DNA of 37,491 nucleotides from Gemmatimonadota bacterium (GCA_028877215.1 JAPPFJ010000013.1:1-37491); one strand, 5' to 3'; shown: positions 17,591-27,000, counted from the stretch's first letter. The notes: a model not told the origin generated them from the sequence alone. Numbers and translations: made by a program.

Positions 17591-18666
17591 TGCTAGGTCC
17601 ACGATCCATGCGCGCGCCGTCCTCCGATCCGACGATAGAGGCCATCAGGCGGATCGCTCCCACCACCTCTGGCGGCGGGTCCCCGGTTAAGGATGTCCGG
17701 TCCGTCCCCGGTCACCCGAACGTCTGGAAAGTCGCCCTCGCCGACGGTTCATTCCTCGTTGCAAAACAACACGCTTTCGCTCCCCTCGCACGCGGCGAGC
17801 CCCACGACCTGCTGGCCGTTGAACAGCTCGCGCACGCACGCCTGTCCGGGACGCCTGTCCCGACGTTATATGCTACCGACAGTGACCACGACCTGGTCTT
17901 TTTCGAGTGGTGCGGCGACCGCACGCTCGACGACGTCTGCCAGGAAGGCAATGCGGGAGCCTACGGCCGTCTGGTCGTCGATGGCTTTTCCCGGATTCAA
18001 TCCGCGTTTCACGAACATGGCGACGATTTCGCCCCGCGTACCTTTCCGGGCTGCTATCCGCAGGACCTGCGCCAAACGTGGCGTCGAACGACCCGAAATC
18101 TCGCCGGATCCCTGCCCAGCCTCGCCGAACGGCTTTCTCGATCCGTGAGTCGAAGGCGTTTCATTGCAGAATCAGATGCGCTCACCGGGCTTCTCCAATT
18201 CCTCGAACAGGCAGCGCCGCTGGCCGGTCCAACCGACTACCACGCAGGCAACATCGTCATCGACCCGGCCACGCGAACGCTCCGTTTCATCGAATTCTCC
18301 AAGGTGGGCTGGGATTGGCCCGAACGCCGGCTCACTCAATACACAACCTCCCACGGCTCCGGGCGACCGGACGGCGGGACCGTCAGCGTGTTGACACCTG
18401 CCCTGACCGGGCGATATTCCGCGCTTGCATCGAAATACCGCGAGGAGCCACCCGAGCAGATTGCGGCCCTGCTGGACGGGCACCATTTCGTCTTTCACCT
18501 CCTGGCCGCGCAATCTCTACTCGACGCCCTGCCCGATCCCCGGCATCCGCTGCTGGACAGGTGGCGGAACCCCGAGGCGCGCCTTGAGCAACTGCGACGA
18601 ATCCTCTCGACGCCCCTCTGCGACGATCCCCGGACGACGGCGCTCCGATCCTGCTTTGAATCCTGA
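17590..18666 (+). CDS. aminoglycoside phosphotransferase/choline kinase-fold protein
   Basis: A 358-residue protein with kinase-like fold motifs: VAK in the N-lobe (near residue 57), a catalytic-loop-like PTDYHAGN (D216, N221, matching the HGDxxxxN pattern), then FIEFSKVGWDWPE. The metal-binding aspartate normally found in the last motif is a glutamate (E235). The first position of the catalytic loop is Pro rather than His. It may be a divergent small-molecule kinase or one with altered metal binding, and the substrate is unknown. The GTG at 17590 overlaps the DUF362 stop. ATG 17608 is an alternative. Overlap with the DUF362 gene suggests joint function. Confidence 0.65.
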   Translation: MLGPRSMRAPSSDPTIEAIRRIAPTTSGGGSPVKDVRSVPGHPNVWKVALADGSFLVAKQHAFAPLARGEPHDLLAVEQLAHARLSGTPVPTLYATDSDHDLVFFEWCGDRTLDDVCQEGNAGAYGRLVVDGFSRIQSAFHEHGDDFAPRTFPGCYPQDLRQTWRRTTRNLAGSLPSLAERLSRSVSRRRFIAESDALTGLLQFLEQAAPLAGPTDYHAGNIVIDPATRTLRFIEFSKVGWDWPERRLTQYTTSHGSGRPDGGTVSVLTPALTGRYSALASKYREEPPEQIAALLDGHHFVFHLLAAQSLLDALPDPRHPLLDRWRNPEARLEQLRRILSTPLCDDPRTTALRSCFES

Positions 18667-18775
18667 ATCCGATGCGGGGCTGGACCACGTTTACTGGACA
18701 AACGGAAATGAACTAACCGTTCCAGATACCTGTGATCCGACCGACTGCGGATCGCGACATGAACGCCTAAAATGG

Positions 18776-18804
18776 TTGACAACCCCCCGCAATTGGCCTA
18801 TCGT
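18776..18804 (+). promoter_or_regulatory. sigma70-like promoter for the AIR-synthase-like gene
   Basis: A perfect TTGACA (18776-18781), a 17-base spacer and TATCGT (18799-18804). It lies 56 bases before the ATG at 18861, in the only sizeable gap of this gene group. Confidence 0.65.
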
Positions 18805-18860
18805 AATTTCCGAAGGATCGAGCGCCCCCTGTTTCCTGTCATCTCATAAAAGTCACGAAT

Positions 18861-19874
18861 ATGTGCGCCTTCCTGCCACCCGGCAAACTTCCGCTGGACA
18901 TGCTCTCCGGCCTGCTGCGCGAATGTACCGCCGAAGACGAGCGCATCCTGGTCGGGCCGCAGGTGGGTGAGGACGCCGCCGTTATTGACTTTGGCGGCAC
19001 CTGCCTGGTCGTGAAAACCGACCCCATCACCTTTGCGACCGACGAAATCGGCCACTACGCGGTCCACGTCAACGCCAACGATATCGCGACGATGGGGGCC
19101 GTTCCCCGCTGGTTCCTGTCCACCCTGCTCCTGCCCGAAGGCCGGACGAGCGAAACGCTGGTTCGGACCATCTTCGACTCGCTCCAACGCGCCGCGGGTA
19201 AAATCGGTGTCTCTCTGTGCGGCGGCCACACCGAAATCACCGCGGGTCTGGACCGGCCGATCGTCGTTGGCCAGATGCTGGGCGAAGTCACCCGGGAGCG
19301 CCTCGTCCGTTCCAGCGGACTCCAGGCGGGCGACCGTATTCTGCTGACCGGGGGGCTGGGGGTCGAAGCCACGGCCATTCTGGCGAGGGAGAAGGAAACC
19401 GAACTGCGCGACCGGGGCTTCGATGCCGCCCTCCTGAAAACAGCACGCGAATACCTGCATACTCCGGGGATCAGTATTATCGAGGAGGCGCGCATCGCCT
19501 GCGAAACCGCGCCGGTACACGCAATGCACGACCCCACGGAGGGCGGCGTTGCCACGGCGCTACGGGAACTGGCCGCTGCTTCGGACTGCGGGCTCTCCGT
19601 GGAAGCGGATGCGCTTTTCGCCTCGGAGGAAACGCGCCAGCTCTGCGATGCGTTCCAGCTCGATCCGCTGGGCGTCATCTCATCGGGCGCGCTGTTGATC
19701 GGCGTGGCTACGGAAAACGCCGGGCGGGTCCGCGACGCCATCCGAGCCGCGGGCATCCCCTGCGAGATCGTCGCCCGTGTGGAGTCACCCGATTTCGGGC
19801 TCAAGCTCCGCATTAACTATACCGTCCGCGACCTTCCCGAATTCGACCGGGACGAAATCGGCAAGATCTTTTGA
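18861..19874 (+). CDS. AIR synthase/HypE-family protein
   Basis: A 337-residue two-domain protein of the PurM/HypE/SelD superfamily, whose members bind ATP between an N-terminal AIRS domain and a C-terminal AIRS_C domain. Visible motifs are VGEDAAVIDFGG, NANDIATMGAVPRWF and CGGHTEI in the first domain, and MHDPTEGGVATALRELA in the second. It ends in EIGKIF and lacks the C-terminal PRIC-type cysteine that HypE uses to carry the cyano group, so it is not a normal hydrogenase maturation protein. No hydrogenase genes are nearby. The substrate is unknown. Confidence 0.8.
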   Translation: MCAFLPPGKLPLDMLSGLLRECTAEDERILVGPQVGEDAAVIDFGGTCLVVKTDPITFATDEIGHYAVHVNANDIATMGAVPRWFLSTLLLPEGRTSETLVRTIFDSLQRAAGKIGVSLCGGHTEITAGLDRPIVVGQMLGEVTRERLVRSSGLQAGDRILLTGGLGVEATAILAREKETELRDRGFDAALLKTAREYLHTPGISIIEEARIACETAPVHAMHDPTEGGVATALRELAAASDCGLSVEADALFASEETRQLCDAFQLDPLGVISSGALLIGVATENAGRVRDAIRAAGIPCEIVARVESPDFGLKLRINYTVRDLPEFDRDEIGKIF

Positions 19875-19949
19875 CCTGGATCAGTTTCCTGGCCCTGAAA
19901 CCCAACCACGCCCTGACGTCCCCTGGTTCCTTGACGTTTTCCTTGATGC

Positions 19950-20080
19950 GGTGAGAGGGAAGAGGGGAGAGGGGAGAGATTGCCTGCCTTGTAAAGTTTC
20001 TTCTCGTGCCGGAGGCCAGAAGCGATAACATACCGGGCAAGGATTTCTTCTACCGTCTACCTTCTTACGTCTCCCCGCCT
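19950..20080 (+). repeat. GA/CT-bordered interspersed repeat, copy B
   Basis: Starts with GGTGAGAGGGAAGAGGGG, which is close to the reverse complement of the right end of copy A. The core at 19976-20076 matches 3485-3577 (GAGATTGCCTGCCTTGT, CTCGTGCCGGAGGC, TTCTTCTACCGTCT, CTTACGTCTCCCC). It fills most of the 309-base gap between the AIR-synthase-like gene and the alcohol dehydrogenase gene. Apart from this repeat and the promoter that follows, the gap holds nothing recognisable. Confidence 0.75.
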
Positions 20081-20108
20081 TTATGCCTTTCCTGACTGCT
20101 GAATCTGC

Positions 20109-20137
20109 TTGTCCGCAATTGGCGTAACGCCTAAATT
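20109..20137 (+). promoter_or_regulatory. sigma70-like promoter for the iron alcohol dehydrogenase gene
   Basis: TTGTCC (20109-20114), a 17-base spacer, TAAATT (20132-20137). The expected transcript start is about 40 bases before the GTG at 20184. It sits just downstream of repeat copy B. Confidence 0.55.
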
Positions 20138-20183
20138 AGACACGGCAGTTCCGGGTTCCATCGCACTTCTGGGAGTACTTGAC

Positions 20184-21341
20184 GTGACGGACCAAAACGG
20201 CTTCACCTTCCATTCCCCCACGCGCCTCTTCGCCGGCCGCGGGAGCGTTTCGGAAATCCCTGGCATTCTATCGGAACGAACAGAAAAAAAGGCCCTCGTC
20301 GTTACCGATAAGGGACTCGTCAAGGCCGGTGTGGCCCGGCAGGCCACCGGCGTCCTCGAGGCCGCAGGGATCCCGTTTGCGGTTTACGACGGCGTGGAAG
20401 AAAACCCTCCGGCCCACGTCGTTCATGCATGTTTCGATCTTTACGAATCAGCGGGTTGTGACTGGCTCCTGGCCATCGGCGGAGGCTCTTCGATGGACAC
20501 CGCCAAGTGCGCAGGGGTCCTGGCCGAAAACGGGGGCCGAATTGAAGACCACTTCGGTCTCCTGCAGGACCGGAAACGGGTGCCCTTCCTGTTGTGCGTG
20601 CCCACCACCTACGGCACCGCCAGCGAAGTCACCCCTTTCGCCGTCGTCACGGACGACAACCATTTCAAGGCCGCGGTGGGCGGTCCGCACGTCATTCCCG
20701 ACGTGGGCATTCTGGATGCCAATGTAGCCGTCGGCCTGCCCATGCCCATCGCCGCCGCTACCGGAATGGACGCGCTCACCCACGCTGTGGAATCCTACGT
20801 CGCACGCGCCTCCAACCCGATAGCCGACGGCCTGGCGCTGCACGCCATCCGGCTGACTGCACAGAACCTGCGGCAGGCCGCTTCAAGCAACCACAATTAC
20901 GAAGCCACCGAACAGATGCTGCTCGCGAGCAATATGGCGGGCATCGCCTTCTCGCAGACGCGCCTTGGCAACGTGCACGCGATGTCACACGCCGTGGGCG
21001 GCCATTACGGTGTCCCTCACGGCGTCGCCAACGCCATCCTGCTCACACGGGTCATGGAATTCAACAAAGTCGCGTGCCCGGAACGCTTCGCCGACATCGC
21101 CGTCGCGCTGGGTGAGAATATCGAAGGCCTGTCCCACGTGGAAGCCGCCGACGTTGCCGTGGAGGCGGTGCAATCCCTGGCTTCCGACGTGGGTATTCCC
21201 GACACGCTCACCGAAGTGGGCGTTCCGCCTGAAGGTATTTCCGTGCTGGCGGAAGATGCGATGAAAAGCGGAAATATCCAGATCAACCCGCGCCACACCA
21301 CACTAAAGGACATCATCGCGCTCTACGAAGCCGCCATGTGA
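20184..21341 (+). CDS. iron-containing alcohol dehydrogenase (group III)
   Basis: A 385-residue cytoplasmic NAD(P)-dependent dehydrogenase, the usual family length when started at GTG 20184. GGGAG (20171-20175) lies eight bases upstream of that start. A longer in-frame TTG start at 20109 falls on the -35 box and is rejected. The nucleotide-binding GGGSSMD is at 99-105. The metal-binding region includes GMDALTHAVESYV and MSHAVGGHYGVPHGVANA, with the histidines expected for iron. The alcohol or aldehyde substrate cannot be inferred. It sits between an AIR-synthase-like and a LarA-like gene, both on the same strand. Confidence 0.9.
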   Translation: MTDQNGFTFHSPTRLFAGRGSVSEIPGILSERTEKKALVVTDKGLVKAGVARQATGVLEAAGIPFAVYDGVEENPPAHVVHACFDLYESAGCDWLLAIGGGSSMDTAKCAGVLAENGGRIEDHFGLLQDRKRVPFLLCVPTTYGTASEVTPFAVVTDDNHFKAAVGGPHVIPDVGILDANVAVGLPMPIAAATGMDALTHAVESYVARASNPIADGLALHAIRLTAQNLRQAASSNHNYEATEQMLLASNMAGIAFSQTRLGNVHAMSHAVGGHYGVPHGVANAILLTRVMEFNKVACPERFADIAVALGENIEGLSHVEAADVAVEAVQSLASDVGIPDTLTEVGVPPEGISVLAEDAMKSGNIQINPRHTTLKDIIALYEAAM

Positions 21342-21428
21342 TCGTCCTTTGCATCCGAACATCATTCGCACGGCTCTTGATGCAAGACCCGGATCCTGAA
21401 TTTCGTCCTATTTGACCGGAGGCCCACC

Positions 21429-22727
21429 ATGCAATACCCCCACATGTTTCGGCTCCGCCAGCGCTTCGACGCGCCTCGCGTCGACGACGTTCCCGGCGCC
21501 ACCCGGCGCGAGATCCGGAATCTCGACCCCGGTGAATCCATCAAACCCGGTCACACGGTTGCGATCGCCGCCGGGTCCAGAGGCATCGCCAACCTGGACA
21601 CGGTCATCGCGACGATTGTCGACGAGATGGTCGCGCTGGGCGCCAGGCCCTTTATCGTTCCGGCCATGGGAAGCCACGGCGGCGGCACTGCCGAGGGTCA
21701 GGCCGGAATTCTCGCCGAATACGGCATCACCGAAGCTGCGGTCGGCGCCCCCGTCAGATCCTCGATGGACGTGATCGAAATCGGCGTCACCGATTTCGGC
21801 ATGCCCGTCTATTTCGACAAATGCGCCTCCGAGGCCGACCACGTGGTCGTCGTCAACCGCGTCAAGCCCCACACGGGCTTCGTGGGTGAGATCGAGAGCG
21901 GCCTGATGAAGATGATGCTCATCGGCCTCGGCAAGCACAAGGGCGCGACGATCTACCACCGCGCCATTATTCATCACTCGTTCGACAAGATCGTGCGCGT
22001 AGTGGGTAAGACGGTGCGGGAGAAGATGCCGATTACGTTCGGCGTCGCCCTGCTTGAAAACGGTTACGACGAAACCGCGCAGATTGCCGCGGTTCCCGCG
22101 CGGGATTTCGAAAGCGCCGAGAAGGAGCTTCTGGTCAAGGCCAAGGCCTGGTGCCCCCGGCTGCCGTTCGACGAGGTGGACCTGCTGATCATCGACGAGA
22201 TGGGCAAAGACATCAGCGGCTCCGGCATCGATACCAACGTGGTGGGGCGCAAGCGCAACGAACGCCGCGCGATGGACGGAGACACGCCCAACGTGCTGCG
22301 GATCTTCGTCCGGGACCTCACGGAAAAAACCCACGGAAACGCCGTAGGCGTTGGCATGGCCGAATTCACCACGGACCGGCTGATTGAGAAAATCGACTAT
22401 CACGCGATGAACATCAACGCCATTACCGGGCAGCACCCACCGGCCGCATCCATCCCAATGCATTTTCCCACGGACGAGGAAGTGCTGCACATCGCGCTCG
22501 AGTCCATCGGCCTGATCGAGCCCGTCGACGCCAGGGTGCTCTGGATCAAGAACACCCTGGACCTGGGCGAAGTCGAAGCCTCCACCGCCTACCTCGACAT
22601 GGCCGAAACGCGGGACAACCTGGAGATCCTGGTCGGCCCCCGCCAGCTCCAACTCGGCCCGGACCGCAACCTCCCGCCCATCGACACCTTCGCCCGCAAA
22701 GTCCCCGAAATGGTCCCCGCTGATTGA
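21429..22727 (+). CDS. DUF2088 (lactate racemase LarA-like) protein
   Basis: A 432-residue protein beginning at ATG 21429, six bases after GGAGG (21418-21422). It has the N-terminal LarA-like domain: AAGSRGIANLDTVIATIVDE, FIVPAMGSHGGGTAEGQ (GSHGG at 81-85), then NRVKPHTGFVGEIESGLMKM (about 143-162) and IGLGKHKGA (165-173). LarA enzymes use a nickel-pincer cofactor bound to a lysine and a histidine. Candidate residues here are H148, K169/K171 and H170, but I cannot assign them without an alignment. The family also holds racemases and epimerases for other hydroxyacids. Pairing with an iron alcohol dehydrogenase fits hydroxyacid or sugar-acid metabolism, as an inference. Confidence 0.8.
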   Translation: MQYPHMFRLRQRFDAPRVDDVPGATRREIRNLDPGESIKPGHTVAIAAGSRGIANLDTVIATIVDEMVALGARPFIVPAMGSHGGGTAEGQAGILAEYGITEAAVGAPVRSSMDVIEIGVTDFGMPVYFDKCASEADHVVVVNRVKPHTGFVGEIESGLMKMMLIGLGKHKGATIYHRAIIHHSFDKIVRVVGKTVREKMPITFGVALLENGYDETAQIAAVPARDFESAEKELLVKAKAWCPRLPFDEVDLLIIDEMGKDISGSGIDTNVVGRKRNERRAMDGDTPNVLRIFVRDLTEKTHGNAVGVGMAEFTTDRLIEKIDYHAMNINAITGQHPPAASIPMHFPTDEEVLHIALESIGLIEPVDARVLWIKNTLDLGEVEASTAYLDMAETRDNLEILVGPRQLQLGPDRNLPPIDTFARKVPEMVPAD

Positions 22728-22742
22728 GGGCAAGCCGCACGT

Positions 22743-22982
22743 TCATTGAAGTTTCAATTTCACCGGATAAGCATTCATCAAAGAGGAGATGACGTCTTCG
22801 AAGAAATGCCAACGGTCGTCGTAGAGGATTCGCAGGACTTTTTTCCCGTCCCATGGAATGAAGCGAAGGTATTTGATCCAATCGAGCTTGCCGGCGCCTG
22901 GCCAGGTGATGAACCGATCGAACAACTGCTGGCCCAACTCGATTGAAAAAACGCCCGCGCAAGCGGGCGAAGCTTCATTCAC
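22743..22982 (-). pseudogene. possible short gene or gene remnant, 79 codons
   Basis: An open frame of 79 codons, rich in Trp, Tyr and Phe in its last 60 residues (WIKYLRFIPWDGKKVLRIL, then WHFFEDVISSLMNAYPVKL), so it does not look like random translation. Its first 17 codons lie over the hairpin at 22946-22969, so the true start has probably been lost or is further upstream in another frame. I recognise no family. It could be the tail of a gene truncated by the hairpin repeat, or spurious. The rest of the gap 22728-23179 holds only the hairpin and the vapBC promoter. Confidence 0.3.
22946..22969 (-). terminator. rho-independent terminator or REP-like hairpin reading leftwards
   Basis: A perfect 7-bp stem CGCCCGC/GCGGGCG with a four-base loop. 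On the minus strand it is followed by six T residues (22951-22946), the layout of a terminator for leftward transcripts. The only leftward gene to its right is the large helicase ending at 24007, beyond the toxin-antitoxin pair. Such short GC hairpins are also common as dispersed repeats. Confidence 0.55.
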
Positions 22983-23143
22983 CGGGAACTATGACGCCAA
23001 TTCGCCTTTGTTCTTCTATGATATATCTGCTGAGCGCTGAACTCTCAGCGGCGCGGCGAGACCATTATCGAAACGCATCTTACGGCAGATGGTTACGTAA
23101 CAGTGGACATAGGTGGTTTCGACCAAATACCTGCATTTATTGC

Positions 23144-23172
23144 TTGACTGTATCAGTTAATATGGGTAATAT
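23144..23172 (+). promoter_or_regulatory. vapBC promoter with tandem operator-like repeat
   Basis: TTGACT (23144-23149), 17-base spacer, TAATAT (23167-23172). A tandem direct repeat TAATATGGG-TAATATGGG (23158-23175) covers the -10 box, a likely place for autoregulation by the antitoxin or the complex. The ATG at 23180 lies only eight bases after the -10 box, so the mRNA would be leaderless or nearly so. Confidence 0.6.
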
Positions 23173-23179
23173 GGGAATT

Positions 23180-23428
23180 ATGAAAACAACGATTGATATT
23201 CAAGACGAACTTCTGGCGAGAGCAAAACAGTACGCCAGGAAGTCGGGTTGTACATTGCGTGCCGTGGTCGAGGAAGGACTGAGAGAGATACTCGCCGGGC
23301 CGAAGTATCAAACTCAATACCGGCTTCCTGATTTAAGTACGGGCAATCCGGGGTCGTCCGATCCGTTAGAGTCGTACTCGTGGCAGGATCTGCGCGATAT
23401 CATCTATGGAGACGTGGAAAACAGGTGA
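23180..23428 (+). CDS. vapB: VapB-type antitoxin
   Basis: An 82-residue protein. The first ~40 residues (MKTTIDIQDELLARAKQYAR, then TLRAVVEEGLREIL) are the ribbon-helix-helix DNA-binding pattern of VapB antitoxins. The acidic tail (DPLESYSWQDLRDIIYGDVE) would wrap the toxin's active site. Two further in-frame ATGs lie at 23162 and 23171, but the start at 23180 matches the family and the promoter position. The last bases overlap the toxin's GTG start (GTGA at 23425-23428). Such pairs are usually autoregulated. Confidence 0.85.
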   Translation: MKTTIDIQDELLARAKQYARKSGCTLRAVVEEGLREILAGPKYQTQYRLPDLSTGNPGSSDPLESYSWQDLRDIIYGDVENR

Positions 23429-23862
23429 TTGCCGTTGATACGAATCTGCTTGTCTACGCGCACCGCAAGGAATCGCGTGAGCATGAAACGGCATTTGCCG
23501 TACTGAGGGAACTCAGCGAAGGAGATCGACCATGGGCGATACCCTGGCCCTGTTGTTATGAATTCCTCAGCGTTGTTACAAACCGGAGGATCTGGAGCGA
23601 ATCGGCTACGTCACCACAAAACGCATGGCGGCAACTTGAAGCATGGATCTCATCGCCAAGCAATCGACTGCTTGGCGAAACAAGCGGCTTCGTGACCGTG
23701 CTGGGTAGTCTCGTTCAGCGACCACGGGTGCGCGGCGCAGTCGTACACGACGCCCGGGTAGTCGCGATTTGCCTAGTCCACGGTGTGGACACACTACTAA
23801 CACGAGATCGTGATTTCTCGTTGTTCCCGGAACTGAAGACGCGCAACCCCTTTGACCGGTAA
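23425..23862 (+). CDS. vapC: VapC-type PIN-domain ribonuclease toxin
   Basis: A 145-residue PIN-domain protein starting at GTG 23425 inside the antitoxin stop. Acidic residues expected for the metal-dependent RNase are present: D5 (VIAVDTNLLVYAH), E46 (CCYEFLSVV), D109 (VVHDARVVAIC) and D128/D130 (LLTRDRDFSLF). Members of the family cleave tRNA or rRNA to halt translation. All catalytic positions are intact, so the toxin is probably functional. The gene is convergent with the large helicase gene, with 144 unremarkable bases between them. Confidence 0.9.
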   Translation: MIAVDTNLLVYAHRKESREHETAFAVLRELSEGDRPWAIPWPCCYEFLSVVTNRRIWSESATSPQNAWRQLEAWISSPSNRLLGETSGFVTVLGSLVQRPRVRGAVVHDARVVAICLVHGVDTLLTRDRDFSLFPELKTRNPFDR

Positions 23863-24006
23863 ACAGTTCGTCGACCAGGATCGAATTGACGCAATTGAAT
23901 CAAGGCGATTTGACATCGGATTTCCAGGGCGATGACTTCCGGTTTCCATGAGATTTGGCTGCCTGACGCCATAACATCTGCCGCCCTGTCGCCCATCATC
24001 GCAAGC

Positions 24007-27000
24007 CTACCCGCCCTCAGGTTCGAACACCAGTTCCGGTACCACAACCTCCCAGGTATCGCACCTTGAATGTTCACGGAACCCCGGTTCCGATGCTTCG
24101 CGGCTCCACGTCACGACGGCGTAGACCGTGGCGGTCTTGCACTGCATGTCCGGCGGAGGTTCAAACGCCTCGGCAAGGCGTCCCACAACCGTACCCGACC
24201 TGTCCAGCAATTCCCATCGCCCGTATTCGTCAACTTTCGTATCGAGCCGATCGCCGGTTGACAGTGCGGCAATTGCGCTATGAACGGGATGTCCTGCGTG
24301 GCGCCGACCGGCGAATCCCAGGTTGACCTCCCTCAGTGTCGGCCGCCGGTATTGGCGGCTGAGTTCGCTGGGATTTTCCGCTATAGCATCAGTCTTGCGG
24401 TGCAGAATTGCGCCGTTATCGGGAAATCGATAGGGCGCCGGGTTGAGTGGTTCCGCGTACGCTGGTGGTGCTGGTTCGCTAACCGTTTCCGACCGTACAC
24501 GACGATCTCCGCGTCGGGATCCCTGAAAGTGAACAAGCGTGAGCGTCTGTTTAGCGCGTGTCATCGCCACGTAATAGAGCCTGCGCGGCGCGTCGGGGTC
24601 TTCGCCCGAGTCCACTTTGTTCCAGCCTCCGTCCAGCACCACGATGTGATCGAACTCGAGCCCCTTGGCGCGGTGCGCGGTCGACAATAAGAGCCCGCGC
24701 TGGCGGCGCCGAACGTCCCGCCCCCATTCTGCCAGCCACTCGATGAAGTGGTCCACCGGCACTTCGCCGCTTCCGGCTTCCAGGGCGTGCTCGTCGAGTG
24801 CCTGCTGAAGAAGCTCGGTCCAGATACCGTTCCGTTGAGCATTCAACCATTCACGTAGAGCCGCACCATGCACCAGCCTGATGTCCCTGCCGCGCAGCCA
24901 TTCCACAAACGCGCGGGTTTCCCGCAGGTGCCAGAAACTCGGAATACCCTCATTTGCCATTTGCGCCGGAATATCATTCAGTTCACAATACGCCCTCACG
25001 GGGTCCAGGTATTTCCATTCACGTGCGATCACGGCACACGCGGACCAGTCCCAATTCGAAGACAAAGCCGCGAGCCGTTGCAACTCAGTCATCGCAACCT
25101 GCACCTGCGAGATCGAATCCTGATCCGAGGGAAGAACCTGGACTCTTCCCCGGGCGACGGAATCCAGCCCATCCCAATCGCCGCCCGGCGGATTCTTCGC
25201 TCGCGCACGGTCTATGCGGATCGGGTGTCCGGTCTTCAACCGTTGTCGAGCGGGTTTGATCAGGTCGTTCGCTGCTGTGATGATGTTGCCGGTAGAGCGG
25301 TAATTGTCGATGAGGTAGCTGGGTCTCGGACCGTAATCCGATTCGAAGCGACGAATAAACTCGACTGACGCTCCGTTGAAGGCGTAGATGTTCTGATCAT
25401 CGTCACCGACCGCGAAGAGCGTGAGCTTGCGATCCTCATCCTGCAGGGTCCTTCCGGCGAGGGCCGATATCAGAGCATATTGTTCGGCGCCGATGTCCTG
25501 GTATTCGTCCACGAGGATCCAGCGGAAGCCCCTGAGCAGCCGCTCCCGCCGATCGTCCGCGTCTTCGGGCTCCAGACCCTCACCGCGCAGCAGTGCCACC
25601 GCCTGGCGCAACACCTCACGGAACGCGTCGTCGTCCTGCGGCCGCCGTTCCCTGTCCTGAAAACTCACACCGACGAGTCGCATCGCCAGGGCGTGGCAGG
25701 TGAGGACGGTCACGCCTCGTGCGTCGTCTCCAATCAACTCCTTCAGTCGTTTTCGGATTTCGACCGCCGCGTGCCTGTTGTAGGCCAGCGCGAGTATCCC
25801 CCGGGGATTCTCGCGACGTGCGCGGACAAGGTAGGCGATGCGATGCACCAGCACGCGCGTCTTGCCGGAACCTGGACCTGCGAGCACGAGGACGTTCACC
25901 TGCTCCCGATCGTCCGCGACGATGCGCTGCTGATCGGGATTCTTGAGGCTCTCGACGATCGCCCGCCAGGATTCGGGCGTGGTCTCTCGCTCGATCTCTT
26001 TGCCCCTTTCCGGCAACCATCGGCTGAGGAAAGCTTCCTGTGTGAGACTGAAATAGTCAAGCGCCAGTCGCAACGCGTCGGCCATATTGTCGAGTCCGCG
26101 CTGTGCGAATTCGGCCATGACGTGGATCTGCATTGCCTGGCCTTTGTAGTGAAGCCTCAGTGGTTCGAAGTCAGGCGCAGCAAAGCCTCGCTTCTCATCC
26201 GTCAATTTGATCGTCATCGCCTGACGGAATACCGCAAGGCCCTTGTGGAGTCGAATGACCTCCTGCTCGTGGAGCCACAAAAGGGCGCGATCCAGCAATT
26301 TTTCCGGATTCCTGCTCTTCAGGACGATATCCGACGTGATCGCGGCCAGAAGCTTGCCGAGGGTCGTCTCGGCGAGCAGGTCCGTGCCGCGAGTGTTGGG
26401 GGGCAGGCAGGACAGCAGGTGATCGAGCAGGAGTTTCGCCCCGGCACGCCGGCGCGACGCGAGTTCAGCGAGGCCCGTCCACTCGCGTCTCAATTCAACG
26501 TTCACGGTATCGGGATCTCGCCGTCGGATACCCAGGCTGCCCGCGTCACCGCCTTCACCGCGTCCATCGCTGGCGATACTGCGCAGAATACGCCACAATC
26601 TCTCGGGAAGGGGATCGGCCACTCCCTCGTCTCGCAGCTTCTGAGAGGCAAGGCGCAAAAAGAGTGGCCACTTGTCTCCCTTGCTCATATCAGGTGCGGT
26701 CTCCTGCATCTGCGCGATCAAACCATTCTCCAACTCCGCTGCCTCATCGAAACGCTTCCGAGAACTGCGCACGACGCCGGCGTGGACAAAGGCGGTCAGT
26801 GCAGTATCATTGCTTGCGATACCCAGGCGCTCAAGGACGAACATGGCGCGACGTACGCCTTCGGGACTCAACCCGGACACGCCCATCAGTTCGTCCGTGG
26901 TAATACCCTCGTCGGGGTCCGCATCGATGAGTGCTTCGACAATTCTCAGCAACTGCCGTCGATATCCCTCTGCAATCGTTCGCCTCTGGATTCTGGCGCT

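Noticed and set aside
20109..20183. Longer TTG start for the iron alcohol dehydrogenase
   Set aside because: The TTG is the -35 box of a promoter, and GTG 20184 has a proper ribosome-binding site and gives the family length.
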